Notes under the pieces: generated by a model
Databases searched by the model: none
What the model was told of the DNA's origin: nothing
Seen by the model: only the letters and a program-made list of their open reading frames with translations
Shown here: one piece after another, positions 1 to 8,400 of the stretch
Layout of the letters: every line of letters starts with the position of its first letter
Numbering within the stretch: position 1 is the stretch's first letter
Made by a program: the position numbers and the translations under genes
Assembly: GCA_030607105.1 (NCBI GenBank)
Contig: JAUWFF010000015.1
Span: forward strand, 1-10,474
Reading direction: 5' to 3'
From: Filomicrobium sp.
Lineage (GTDB): Bacteria > Pseudomonadota > Alphaproteobacteria > Rhizobiales > Hyphomicrobiaceae
DNA length: 10,474 bases

Positions 1-64
1 ATGATAAATTCGTTGTGCGCAGCATCACCCGGGATTGAGCCTGCGAGACAGATGATTGACCAAG

Positions 65-100
65 CGGCCCAGGGACCCAGTCTCTGGGCCGTTTCCGTTT
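65..100 (+). terminator. Probable intrinsic terminator of an upstream gene
   Basis: An 11-bp stem (65-75 with 81-91, arms CGGCCCAGGGA and TCTCTGGGCCG, one G-U pair) closes a 5-nt loop. It is followed by TTTCCGTTT, an interrupted T-tract, on the + strand. The reverse strand has no T-tract after the stem, so the + orientation is favoured. It most likely ends a gene lying before the window. Its presence also argues that the open frame running from position 1 into modA is not translated here. The broken T-tract keeps confidence moderate. Confidence 0.55.
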
Positions 101-204
101 GGGCTACGGCCGCACAACGCATTGGCGGTTCGGAGACTTGCCGACTCCCCCCGATCGGTGGAAAGCTTACCCAAAGTTCCCCCAAGGACGGCGAATTCGC
201 TCCC

Positions 205-1026
205 ATGACAGTCACAACTAGAGCAGGTCTAGCAGCGAACCGGCGATTCCGGAGCACAAACGGAGAGGTGATCGCCGCACTTGCGGCATTCCTGGTCGCG
301 GCCGTCTTTGCCATAACCCCAGCCTTCGCCCGCACCCAGACCGCCCTGATAGCGGTTGCCGCAAATTTTGCGGCACCTGCAAAGGCGTTGGCAGATCGTT
401 TCAACGCGGAGACCGGGTACTCGTTGAAGATCAGCACGGGATCGACCGGCCAGCTCTATGCGCAGATCACAAATGGTGCTCCTTATGACATCTTCTTGTC
501 AGCCGACGCCGACCGCCCGCGCAAACTCGAGGAAAACGGTCTCGCCGTCTCCGGAAGTCGCTTCACTTATGCGGTCGGTAGGCTCGTCTTGTGGAGCCCC
601 AGCGCCGAGACTGTGACCGGCCCTTTCGAAAAGGTCTTCAGCCAACCCCATCGCTCAATTGCGATTGCCAATCCAGACCTCGCGCCTTATGGCGCCGCCG
701 CCCGCGAGGCCCTGCGCTCCAAAGGACTGTGGGATGATCTGAAGGGTCGGCTGGTTTTCGGTCAGAATATCTCGCAAACGCACGCACTGGTCGCCACCGG
801 CAACGCTGAGATCGGCTTCGTCGCCCGCTCACAAATCGAGAATACCAACCCTAAAGGTGCGCTTTGGCCCGTACCCGCCGAATGTCACGCGCCGATCAAC
901 CAGGATGCTGTGTTGCTCGAGCGCGCCCGCGACAACGATGCTGCACGTGCTTTTGTGTCTTACCTCCAAAGCGACGGCGCCAAGAAGACCATTGAGGAAT
1001 TCGGATATGAAAGCGGGGGCGGCTAG
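205..1026 (+). CDS. modA: Molybdate ABC transporter, periplasmic substrate-binding protein ModA
   Basis: This 273-residue protein captures molybdate (or tungstate) in the periplasm and delivers it to ModBC. Residues 22-42 form a hydrophobic signal-peptide core ending in TPAFA, with likely cleavage after Ala42; the arginine-containing stretch before it is the n-region. The mature part shows typical ModA signatures: VAANFAAPAKALA (51-63), the anion-binding STGSTGQLYAQI segment (78-89), APYDIFLSAD (92-101), NPDLAPYG (156-163) and GNAEIGFVA (199-207). The frame is open back to position 1, but that extension crosses a terminator-like hairpin and shows no ModA similarity, so the ATG at 205 is chosen. 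Its Shine-Dalgarno is poor (AGGA at 185-188, far upstream). A GTG at 268 with GGAG close by is an alternative that keeps the signal-peptide core. It is the first gene of modABC, three bases before modB. No ModE-type operator was recognised upstream. Confidence 0.93.
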   Translation: MTVTTRAGLAANRRFRSTNGEVIAALAAFLVAAVFAITPAFARTQTALIAVAANFAAPAKALADRFNAETGYSLKISTGSTGQLYAQITNGAPYDIFLSADADRPRKLEENGLAVSGSRFTYAVGRLVLWSPSAETVTGPFEKVFSQPHRSIAIANPDLAPYGAAAREALRSKGLWDDLKGRLVFGQNISQTHALVATGNAEIGFVARSQIENTNPKGALWPVPAECHAPINQDAVLLERARDNDAARAFVSYLQSDGAKKTIEEFGYESGGG

Positions 1027-1029
1027 CCG

Positions 1030-1701
1030 ATGCCCGAACTTGGACCCGTTCTGCTGACGCTGGCGCTGGCGACCATAACAACGCTTCTGTTACTCATCAT
1101 CGGAACGCCACTCGCCTGGTGGCTGGCCTACACGCGCTCGCGCTTTAAGCCAGTCATTGAAGCCGTTACGGCCCTGCCGCTCGTCCTGCCGCCCACGGTG
1201 CTCGGCTTCTATCTGCTCGTCCTATTTAGCCCCAACGCGTCGCTCGGCAGCTTCTGGGTGACTGTTACCGGAACGACGCTCGCGTTCTCCTTCACGGGCC
1301 TGGTGGTCGCTTCAATGCTCTATTCGCTGCCCTTCATGGTCCAGCCTCTGCAGACCGCGTTCGAGGCTGTCGGCCGTGAACCCTTGGAGGCAGCTGCAAC
1401 TCTTGGGGCATCCCCCCGCGACGCATTCTATTCCGTCGCCGCACCCATGGCCACGCGCGGGTTCATTACGGCAAGCGTGCTGACGTTCGCACATACCATC
1501 GGCGAGTTTGGTGTGGTTCTAATGGTGGGCGGCAACATTCCCGGCCGCACCAAGGTCATTTCGATTGCCATCTATGAGCACGTCGAAACCTTGAATTATG
1601 GTGAGGCACACGTGCTCTCCGCTGGTCTCCTAGTCTTCTCGTTCGCCGTCCTTTTTGCCGTCTATGCTTTGAACCGGAGAGCGCCGCTTCATGTCGGATG
1701 A
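1030..1701 (+). CDS. modB: Molybdate ABC transporter, inner-membrane permease ModB
   Basis: This 223-residue inner-membrane permease forms the molybdate channel as a dimer and couples to ModC. It is almost wholly hydrophobic, with about five membrane segments (roughly 7-35, 48-66, 82-103, 145-167 and 195-213). The cytoplasmic EAA coupling loop that docks on the ATPase is clear at about 119-139 (LEAAATLGASPRDAFYSVAAP region). The conserved ModB stretch HTIGEFGVVLMVGGNIPG lies at 155-172. The length is usual for the family. The ATG at 1030 lies three bases after the modA stop with a G-rich Shine-Dalgarno-like run just upstream. The 3' end overlaps modC by 11 bases, which suggests translational coupling within one transcript. 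Confidence 0.95.
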   Translation: MPELGPVLLTLALATITTLLLLIIGTPLAWWLAYTRSRFKPVIEAVTALPLVLPPTVLGFYLLVLFSPNASLGSFWVTVTGTTLAFSFTGLVVASMLYSLPFMVQPLQTAFEAVGREPLEAAATLGASPRDAFYSVAAPMATRGFITASVLTFAHTIGEFGVVLMVGGNIPGRTKVISIAIYEHVETLNYGEAHVLSAGLLVFSFAVLFAVYALNRRAPLHVG

Positions 1702-2824
1702 TCCCGTGCTCTTCATTGACGTCCGTATCGCCATTGAGGCGTTCGAGCTGGCCGTTAAGCACGAGCTTCCACTGACCGGTGTGACGGCGTTGTTCGGTCA
1801 TAGCGGTAGTGGCAAAACGACGTTGTTGCGCGCATTCGCCGGACTGGAGCGTGGGGCACAGGGCCGTATCGCGTTCAACGGAGAAGTCTGGCAGGACACA
1901 TCGCCTTCAAGGGTCTTCCTACCGCCCGAGCAGCGCGCTGTTGGTTACGTCTTCCAGGATGCCCGGCTTTTCCCGCACCTAACCGTGGAAGGCAACCTGG
2001 CCTTCGCCGAACAGCGCGCTAGCGGACGCGGCGAGGCCATCGAACGCAAAGCGGTGCTCGCTCGTTTCGGCCTAGAACCACTCCTCGCCCGCCACCCTTC
2101 GACACTGTCTGGCGGCGAGCGTCAGCGCGTAGCAATCGCACGGGCCCTTCTGACGAGGCCGCGCCTCCTATTGATGGACGAGCCGCTATCGGCCCTTGAT
2201 GCGCGCCGTCGCGCTGAGATCCTTCCCTACATTGCCCGCCTCCCAGCCGATTTCGGAGTGCCGGTGGTCTACGTCACGCATGCGGTTGATGAGGTCGCCT
2301 ATCTAGCCGATTCCATGATCGTTCTTTCCGAAGGCCGCAAGGTCGCCGACGGTCCAGTCGCCGAGACTCTCGCGCGGCTCGACCTGGGACCGGCGACCGG
2401 TCGATTTGAAGCTGGTGTGGTCCTCGAAGCGAGCGTGGCCAGTCATGATCACGTCTATCAACTGACAGAACTCGTTCTAGGGCAGGCAGCGTTGTTCGTT
2501 CCGCTGATCGACGCCCCCGCGGGTACGGTCGTTCGCCTTCGCGTACGCGCCCGGGATGTCGCACTGGCGATCCGCCGCCCCGAAGAGATCACCTCGCGCA
2601 ATATCCTGGAAGGCAAGATCCTGGAGATCGTCGAAGAGTCGCAAACGGCCTTTGCTGAGACGCTTGTGGATGTCGAAGGTGGCCGTATCCGCGCTCGCAT
2701 TACCCGCCAGGCCGTCGCCGAACTGAACTTGACCGCCGGTGTGAACGTATTCGCCGTCATCAAGAGCATTTCTCTGGCCGGCGGTGTTTCAACGGTGGTC
2801 GCTGCGGCTGATGGTGATGTCTAG
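1691..2824 (+). CDS. modC: Molybdate ABC transporter, ATP-binding protein ModC with Mop domain
   Basis: This 377-residue cytoplasmic ATPase powers molybdate import through ModB. The ABC core is intact: Walker A GHSGSGKT (36-43), Q-loop Gln89 in VFQDARLF, signature LSGGERQRVAIARA (139-152), Walker B LLLMDE (159-164) with D-loop SALD (167-170), and the switch His197 in YVTHAVDE. From about residue 302 (SRNILEGKILEI) to about 363 there is a C-terminal TOBE/Mop domain, which in this family binds oxyanion and can inhibit transport when molybdate is abundant. The full-length Mop domain separates ModC from generic ABC ATPases. The start ATG lies inside the end of modB. The gene ends only 13 bases from the convergent stop of the pqiA-like gene, and no terminator is visible in that gap, so read-through in either direction is possible. 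Confidence 0.95.
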   Translation: MSDDPVLFIDVRIAIEAFELAVKHELPLTGVTALFGHSGSGKTTLLRAFAGLERGAQGRIAFNGEVWQDTSPSRVFLPPEQRAVGYVFQDARLFPHLTVEGNLAFAEQRASGRGEAIERKAVLARFGLEPLLARHPSTLSGGERQRVAIARALLTRPRLLLMDEPLSALDARRRAEILPYIARLPADFGVPVVYVTHAVDEVAYLADSMIVLSEGRKVADGPVAETLARLDLGPATGRFEAGVVLEASVASHDHVYQLTELVLGQAALFVPLIDAPAGTVVRLRVRARDVALAIRRPEEITSRNILEGKILEIVEESQTAFAETLVDVEGGRIRARITRQAVAELNLTAGVNVFAVIKSISLAGGVSTVVAAADGDV

Positions 2825-2837
2825 GCTTGGAGCTGCT

Positions 2838-3995
2838 CTAGCCAGCGTGCTCGCCAATGCCCCCGGAATGCGCCGCCTCTTGTGCCAGTACGCGAACTCG
2901 TTTGGGTGCCGTCGTATTCGCCCAACCATAAGCCAGCATCGTCATTATCGCCGAGGCAGCGAAGAAATAGACGCCGGGCTGGACCACCGCCTCCGTGTAG
3001 CCGGATGAATTGACGTAGAAGATCATCAAGGCGAGCACCATCACGTCGGTCATCGAATAGCGCCCCAGCCATTCCATCGTTGATATCGACTTTTGGCGGA
3101 ACTCCGGACTTAGATCTGGCGAGGTGACGAGCGTCAGGAGGTAAAACAGTTTGAGAAACGGAAACAGGATCGAAAAGACGAACAGCACGGCACATAAGAA
3201 ATGCTCTCCGTCCTGATAGAGCGCGTAGATGATTGTCGCGATTGAGTGCTCGGCGGTCCAGACATAGATGGTCGTGAACCGGATCACCGGCAGGATCACG
3301 CCAAGCGCAAAGAACACCGTCGCCACGATAATCAGGAAACTAAGCACGAAGTTGCGGAACGGCTGTTTCTTCGCAACGAGAATGGTCTCGTGATGAGCAG
3401 GCGCTTCGGCACCTTGTTTGGCCCCATTGATCGCCTTGCCATTTCCCGAACTGGCGGCTTTCAACTGTGCGCGCCGCGCCGATTCAGAAGCAACACTTGG
3501 CAGCCATGCATAGGCCAGGATCATCAAGACGATGGCCGCCGTAAAAAAGTAAACACCGTTTAGACTGGAGGCATCGTAGACGCCCTGGCTCTTGATGAAA
3601 AAGATCATCAACGCCAGCACCAGAACATCGTGCATCGACCATTTGCCGAGCCATTCCAGGGCCCGTAAACGCCAGTGCTGGCGCAGAATTTCTTCGTTAG
3701 GTAGCGTGGAAATAAGAAGCAGGTAAAGGAGCTTGAGGATTGGAAAAACAATCGAGAAAACGAGCACTGTGAGTCCGAGGAAATACTGCTTGTCACGCAG
3801 TAGGACATCGACGGTGGACAACAACGAGTGCTGCGTTGTCCAAAATACGTAACTCGTCAGTTTGATGATCGGCAGCGAAATGCCAAGCGCCAGGCACACG
3901 CTGGCCCCCAGGATCGCAAGGCTTAACAAGAATCGCCGCCCGCCAATCCTCATCTGTTGCCGTTCACTCCCTTGAAGCTCGATCCCATCCGCCAT
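2838..3995 (-). CDS. Tandem PqiA-domain integral membrane protein
   Basis: This 385-residue inner-membrane protein consists of two copies of the paraquat-inducible protein A (PqiA) domain, at about residues 22-165 and 214-358, joined by a polar linker. Each copy has about four membrane segments, giving eight. The repeats share the pattern LPxI..T..Y.W...HS, then D...FL, FSIxFPxLKLxYLL, EWLGxxSMxDVxVLALMIF, and GVYFF...LAY.W. In known Pqi/Yeb systems PqiA-type proteins act with MCE proteins (PqiB, YebT) in lipid transport between membranes. Here no MCE partner is adjacent, so that role is only an inference. The zinc-ribbon cysteine pairs usual before PqiA domains are absent: only Cys34 and Cys268 occur. 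The start is uncertain: ATG 3995 is taken, a GTG at 4001 is in frame, and neither has a clear Shine-Dalgarno. A terminator at 4024-4060 separates it from grxD, so it probably has its own promoter. Confidence 0.85.
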   Translation of the reverse strand: MADGIELQGSERQQMRIGGRRFLLSLAILGASVCLALGISLPIIKLTSYVFWTTQHSLLSTVDVLLRDKQYFLGLTVLVFSIVFPILKLLYLLLISTLPNEEILRQHWRLRALEWLGKWSMHDVLVLALMIFFIKSQGVYDASSLNGVYFFTAAIVLMILAYAWLPSVASESARRAQLKAASSGNGKAINGAKQGAEAPAHHETILVAKKQPFRNFVLSFLIIVATVFFALGVILPVIRFTTIYVWTAEHSIATIIYALYQDGEHFLCAVLFVFSILFPFLKLFYLLTLVTSPDLSPEFRQKSISTMEWLGRYSMTDVMVLALMIFYVNSSGYTEAVVQPGVYFFAASAIMTMLAYGWANTTAPKRVRVLAQEAAHSGGIGEHAG

Positions 3996-4023
3996 GAACA
4001 CGCTGTAAACTACACAAACGATG

Positions 4024-4060
4024 AAAAAAGGACCGGCGCGCGGTGAGCACGCCAGTCCTT
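4024..4060 (-). terminator. Strong intrinsic terminator after grxD
   Basis: Read on the - strand, a 14-bp stem (4060-4047 paired with 4041-4028, two G-U pairs) closes a 5-nt loop TCACC and runs straight into a T-tract of six, two of them in the stem. It is a textbook rho-independent terminator. It lies 48 bases after the grxD stop and just before the start of the PqiA-like gene, so it marks the end of the ytoQ-bolA-grxD transcript and uncouples the membrane protein from it. A second small hairpin, GCCC-GAC-GGGC (4094-4104), lies directly after the grxD stop and has no T-tract. Confidence 0.9.
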
Positions 4061-4107
4061 ATGTGATTTCCATCAAAAGCATTAATGGGCCCTGCCCGAC
4101 GGGCTGA

Positions 4108-4461
4108 TTAGGCGGTCATTACTTTTGACTTGTCGTAGGGAACGCCCTTTTCCTCAAAAACCTGCATCAACGACCCATCCTGGAACATCTCCTTGACGAT
4201 GTCGCAGCCGCCTTGGAATTCACCCTTGATGTAGAGTTGCGGGATCGTTGGCCAGTTCGAAAACTCCTTGATACCTTCGCGCACCGACATGTCGTCCAGC
4301 ACATTCACATCCTCATAATCGACACCGAGATAGCCGAGAATTTGCGCCACCTGCCCGGAGAACCCGCACTGCGGAAACTGCTTCGTGCCCTTCATAAAAA
4401 CGACGACATCGTTGTTAGCGATCTGCTTGCGGATCCAGTCGTTGACTTCTTGCTTGCTCAT
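4108..4461 (-). CDS. grxD: Monothiol (CGFS) glutaredoxin, Grx4/GrxD type
   Basis: This 117-residue cytoplasmic glutaredoxin belongs to the monothiol CGFS class, which binds a glutathione-ligated [2Fe-2S] cluster as a dimer or with BolA and passes clusters to target proteins, rather than acting as a general disulfide reductase. Visible features are Lys24 in FMKGT (glutathione contact), the active-site CGFS at 32-35, the Trp-Pro plus TIPQLY cis-proline segment (70-77), and GGCDI (84-88), which binds glutathione. The length is normal for the single-domain bacterial form. The ATG at 4461 is preceded by AAGGA (4471-4475) at a spacing of 9. It lies 92 bases after its partner bolA on the same strand and ends at a strong terminator. 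Confidence 0.96.
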   Translation of the reverse strand: MSKQEVNDWIRKQIANNDVVVFMKGTKQFPQCGFSGQVAQILGYLGVDYEDVNVLDDMSVREGIKEFSNWPTIPQLYIKGEFQGGCDIVKEMFQDGSLMQVFEEKGVPYDKSKVMTA

Positions 4462-4553
4462 TGGGCGCTTTCCTTGTGCTTCCAGTTGCCACTGCGGGAG
4501 CTGACGTTCGGCTTGAAACTACCTTCCAGCATGTGGGGACGGGCGCCCCGCTG

Positions 4554-4790
4554 TCAATCTTGAGGCACTGCGGTCGTTAGCGCCAGGGCGTGGAGAACGT
4601 CGCCCATCTGCCCTTGCAGCGCCTGATAGACCATTTGGTGCTGCTGCACGCGGCTTTTGCCCTTGAACGCCTGCGATACAACGTGGGCGGCGTAGTGATC
4701 GCCGTCTCCTGCAAGATCGCGGATTTCAATGCTGGCGTCGGGAAAGGCCTCCCTGATCAGCCTTTCCAGTTCGTTCTGCTCCATCGGCAT
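4554..4790 (-). CDS. BolA-family protein, partner of CGFS glutaredoxin
   Basis: This 78-residue protein has the compact BolA fold. Proteins of this family form [2Fe-2S]-bridged heterodimers with CGFS glutaredoxins and take part in iron-sulfur maturation or iron sensing; the adjacent grxD fits this exactly. Diagnostic segments are DLAGDGDHYAAHVVS (25-39), FKGKSRVQQHQMVYQAL (42-58) with the family-invariant His51, and the end segment HALALTT. The GDGDHY form and short length resemble the BolA2/IbaG-like branch more than E. coli BolA itself, so I give no symbol. The frame is open back to 4850, but ATG 4790 is chosen: GGAG (4801-4804) lies 10 bases upstream and the conserved region begins just after it. 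A second ATG at 4784 is nearly equivalent. It follows ytoQ by 31 bases and is probably co-transcribed. Confidence 0.93.
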   Translation of the reverse strand: MPMEQNELERLIREAFPDASIEIRDLAGDGDHYAAHVVSQAFKGKSRVQQHQMVYQALQGQMGDVLHALALTTAVPQD

Positions 4791-4821
4791 GACGTGTAGT
4801 CTCCGGTTCTTTGCGTACGCT

Positions 4822-5298
4822 CTATTCGGCGGCGGCCTTGCCTGCTCCAAGCTGGCCCTCGATCACATACCGAAGGATGGCAACAATCTCGTCGACCGTC
4901 TCAGCGACAGCCAGCGCCGCCGCATCAACCTCCTTCAACGCATGCGCATGTTCGGGCGGATGCATGATGATGAGGGGTGTGTTGAGTGCCGCCGCATAGC
5001 CCGCATCGAACGCGGCGTTCCATTGCTTGTACTTCTCGCCAAAACGGACAATGACGATGTCGGCTGATTCAATTAGGTTTCGGGTGCGGATGGCGTTGAG
5101 CTTGGCGCCCTTGTGGTCGTGCCAGAATTTATTGGGTTCAGGCCCGAGGATGGCGACACCACAGTCATCGGAATACTCGTGGTTTGTGACCGGCGCCGTG
5201 AATGAGACCGGCAGTCCGGCAGCTTCCGCCTTTTCTTCGATCTGCTGACGCCAGTCGGTATGGATTTCCCCGGAAAGATAAACATCCCAATGATCCAT
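4822..5298 (-). CDS. ytoQ: YtoQ family protein (nucleoside deoxyribosyltransferase-like fold)
   Basis: This 158-residue cytoplasmic protein is recognised as YtoQ from the start VYLSGEIHTDWRQQI (6-20), SDDCGVAILG (43-52), NKFWHDHKGAKLNAIRTR (56-73), ADIVIVRFG.KYKQWNAAFDAGYAAAL (79-105) and HALKEVDAAALAVAET. The family has no established biochemical function that I know. The ADIVI...DAGYAAAL...PLII stretch resembles the C-terminal half of nucleoside 2-deoxyribosyltransferases, where a catalytic Glu precedes GYA; here the place holds Asp98, so activity is uncertain. The frame is open to 5574, but that extension has no similarity and overlaps the preceding gene. The very good Shine-Dalgarno AAGGGAGGT (5306-5314) places the start at ATG 5298. 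It lies 172 bases after the acyltransferase fusion and 31 before bolA. No promoter was convincingly identified in the 172-base gap. Confidence 0.92.
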   Translation of the reverse strand: MDHWDVYLSGEIHTDWRQQIEEKAEAAGLPVSFTAPVTNHEYSDDCGVAILGPEPNKFWHDHKGAKLNAIRTRNLIESADIVIVRFGEKYKQWNAAFDAGYAAALNTPLIIMHPPEHAHALKEVDAAALAVAETVDEIVAILRYVIEGQLGAGKAAAE

Positions 5299-5305
5299 GG
5301 TTGGG

Positions 5306-5314
5306 ACCTCCCTT
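5306..5314 (-). promoter_or_regulatory. Ribosome binding site deciding the ytoQ start
   Basis: AAGGGAGGT on the - strand lies 7 bases before ATG 5298. It is the strongest Shine-Dalgarno in the window and settles a start that an ORF finder could misplace 92 codons upstream. Confidence 0.85.
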
Positions 5315-5470
5315 GTTGGTTGCGCTGTCTTTGGCACGGTAACCGGCCAAGCGGGCTTGGGGGGGAACATAGGCGATAGGGCACACTGATGCGAGCCCTT
5401 GGTGACGACACTAAAAGGCACCCGCCACCCAGTTTCGAGCGCCCATTTTCTGACAGATGGGGCCGCTGCC

Positions 5471-8400
5471 TCAGGCGGCCTTGACGGCGCCAAGCCCCAA
5501 TCTTTGCTTTGCAAGCGCCAGCGCGGAGACGTAGTCGGGTTTGCCAGAGCCCAGTAGCGGCACGCTTGGAACAACCATGACTTCTGCCGGTACCATCAGT
5601 TCCGTCGCGCCATGCTTTCTGGCATGGGCGAGGAAATCGGCCCGCTTGATCTTGTCATCCGCGGTCATCAGCACGAGGCGCTCGCCTTTGCGCTGATCGG
5701 GCAGCGAAACGACAATTGACAAAGACGCGGGCCAAATGTCAGCGGCCATCGCCTCCACCGCGGCAAGTGAAACCATCTCGCCGCCGATCTTTGCGAAACG
5801 CTTTGCCCGGCCCTTGATGGTGATGAATCCTTCCTGGTCGATCTCGACGATGTCACCAGTATCGTGCCAACCCTCGGCAGGAGGCTCCAGGACGCCGGGG
5901 TTCTCCGCCCGCAGATAGCCAAGCATCACGTTGGGTCCCCGCACGAGCAGGCGCCCACCTTCATCGATGCCCGGGACAGCCTCAAGAGACGCTTCCATCA
6001 GCGGAGACAACCTGCCGACCGTGCCCGCCTTGTTGGCAAGAGGTGTGTTGATCGCCAGCACAGGTGCCGTTTCGGTAACGCCGTAACCCTCCAGAATGCG
6101 GACGCCAAACTTCTCCATGTAAAGGGACCTAGTGGTGTCCTTAACCGCTTCCGCGCCGGCCAGTATGAGCCGGACCCGCGCGAAGTCGTAAGGGTGGGCC
6201 GCCCGCGCGTAGCCCCTCAGGAAGGTGTCGGTGCCGAACAGGATCGTGGCGTTAGTCTGATAAACCAGTTCCGGCACGATCCGGTAATGTAGAGGCGACG
6301 GATAAAGGTGCACCGGCACGCCGCCGACGACCGGCATGACAAGCCCCGCCGTCAGCCCGAACGAGTGGAACACCGGCAGTACGTTAAACACTTTGTCCTG
6401 GCCGTTGACCGCCACGCGCGTGAGGCACTGGAAAGCATTGGCGAGGATATTCCGGTGGGAGAGGACGACGCCCTTCGGCGTTCCCTCGCTACCCGACGTG
6501 AATAGGATCGCCGCCGGATCATCCGGCTTGCGCTTGACCTGCGGATTGGCACCGGCCATGAGCCCGGCGACCTTATCTGAGAAACCGATCGAGGCTCTTA
6601 CGTCCTCCAGATAAACAACTTGGGCCTGCCGCTCGATCGCTTCGATGATGTTCTCAAGGTGGGCCTTCTCGACGAATGCCCGTGAGGTGAGAACCGTCTT
6701 GATTTGCGCCGCCGTGCATGCCGCGCAGACATTCTTGGGCCCCGCGGTGAAATTCAGCATCGCCGGAACCCGCCCGATCGATTGTAACGCGAAGAATGTT
6801 ACGGCCACGCCGGCGGAATTCGGCAACAGAACACCGACGTTCTCACCAGCCTTGTTAAGTGGTTTTAGCTTCCGCCCCAGCACCTGTGAGGCCGTAATCA
6901 GCCTGCCGTATGACAACTTGGTGCCGAGAGGGTCCTCGACAGCCGGCTTTCCGGTATCGCGTGTGTCACGGGCATCAATGAGAGCTTCAAACAGCGTTTG
7001 CTCAAAGTTCGCCGTCTTGACGGCGGCATCAACCATGATGTCCTGCAGCTTTGCGCCGGCTGCCTGGCGCCGCTTGCGGCCCTTGAGTTCTTCTGAGACT
7101 TCAAGCGTGACAGGCGGCAGGATGGTCACCGTCGTTTTTGGAAACCACACCTTCTTGGTCTGCAGTTTATTCATGAAGCCAAATGGTGAGCGCTCGGGTC
7201 CGTCAATTCGCACCGGCACGACGATGGAATCGGCTTTGTCGGCGATCATCGCCGTACCGTCGTAAACCTTCATCAAGCCGCCGGTGACCGTAAGCCGGCC
7301 TTCTGGGAAGATCACCAGCGTCTCGCCTTCTTTGACGTGGTTGATCAGACCGCGCATGCCGAGCGGCCGCGTCGGATCGATGGGCCAGGCTTTGGCGAGC
7401 TTCAAGAACGGCCGCACCCACCATTTCTCGGACATCTGTGTATCGATAGCAAAACCGGCATGGCTCGGCAGCACCGAGTACATGATTGGCGCATCAAGCA
7501 ACGACAGGTGATTGGGTGCGATGATCGCCCGCTCGCCCTCCTTGGGAAGATTCTCCAGTCCGTTCACCTCGAGACCGAGGAACAGCTTGAATATGAAGCG
7601 GCTGAGGTCCTGCATGCCATCCCTTCCCCAGGCTCGAAGCACAAAGTAGACGACCGCGATATTACCAAGGCCCAGAGCAAGGAACAGCTCCGGGATACCG
7701 ACGCCGTAGACCTGCAAAGCGGAAACCGCCAGCGTCGCGCCCGACATGAACGCCGCGTGCAGGATATTGACCGCAGCGATGACGCGGGCGCGGTGATCAG
7801 GTTTCGCCCACGACTGGATTGCTGCGAACGACGGTACGATGAATAAACCACCGGCTGCTGACAGCAAGATCAAGTCAAACATGAGCCAGGCGCCAGTCGT
7901 CGACTGAAGGAACGCCAACGCACCGACGGATCCGGCTTCGGCTGGCGGCAAGTTCCAAAGCAAGCGGGCGATGTCCAGACCGGCAATTCCCATCACTAGT
8001 GCACCAATCGGAACCAGTGCCAGGTTCGGCCGGTGATGGCTTGCCTTCGCGGCCAGATAGGAACCAAGCGCGATCCCGATTGTGAACGCCACAAGACCGA
8101 GCGTGGCGACTTCTTCGGTGCCACCCAGCGTTTCTTTGATCAACGTCGGGAGCAGCGACAGCGAAACAATGCCGGCAAGCCAAAACCAGCCGGTAATAAG
8201 GCCGCCGATCCACAGCCGCCGGTCTTCGCGCAACTCGCCCAGCAGACGAAATGTTGAGACAAGCGGGTTCTTGGTGATCTTCAGATCCGGGACTGCTTCC
8301 CCGGTTTTTTTGATCAGGCTCGCCGACCACAAGCCAAGCGCGGCGAACACCACCATGGTTCCGGCGACGGCCCACGGTGGGATCAAGGCCGCCGAGCCAT

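Noticed and set aside
1..204. N-terminal extension of the modA frame to position 1
   Set aside because: It runs through a terminator-like hairpin, has no ModA similarity, and would bury the signal peptide behind about 90 residues.
5347..5360. Hairpin CCAAGCGGGCTTGG as a terminator of the aas fusion
   Set aside because: Perfect arms, but the loop is very short and there is no T-tract on the - strand; a run of G follows on the + strand.
5299..5574. 92-residue N-terminal extension of ytoQ
   Set aside because: It overlaps the 3' end of the aas fusion, has no family similarity, and the best Shine-Dalgarno in the window lies directly before ATG 5298.
6645..7265. 206-residue open frame on the + strand
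   Set aside because: It lies antisense inside the acyltransferase/ligase gene and shows no motifs; it is a shadow of GC-rich coding sequence. The frames at 7337-7846 and 8082-8615 were rejected likewise.
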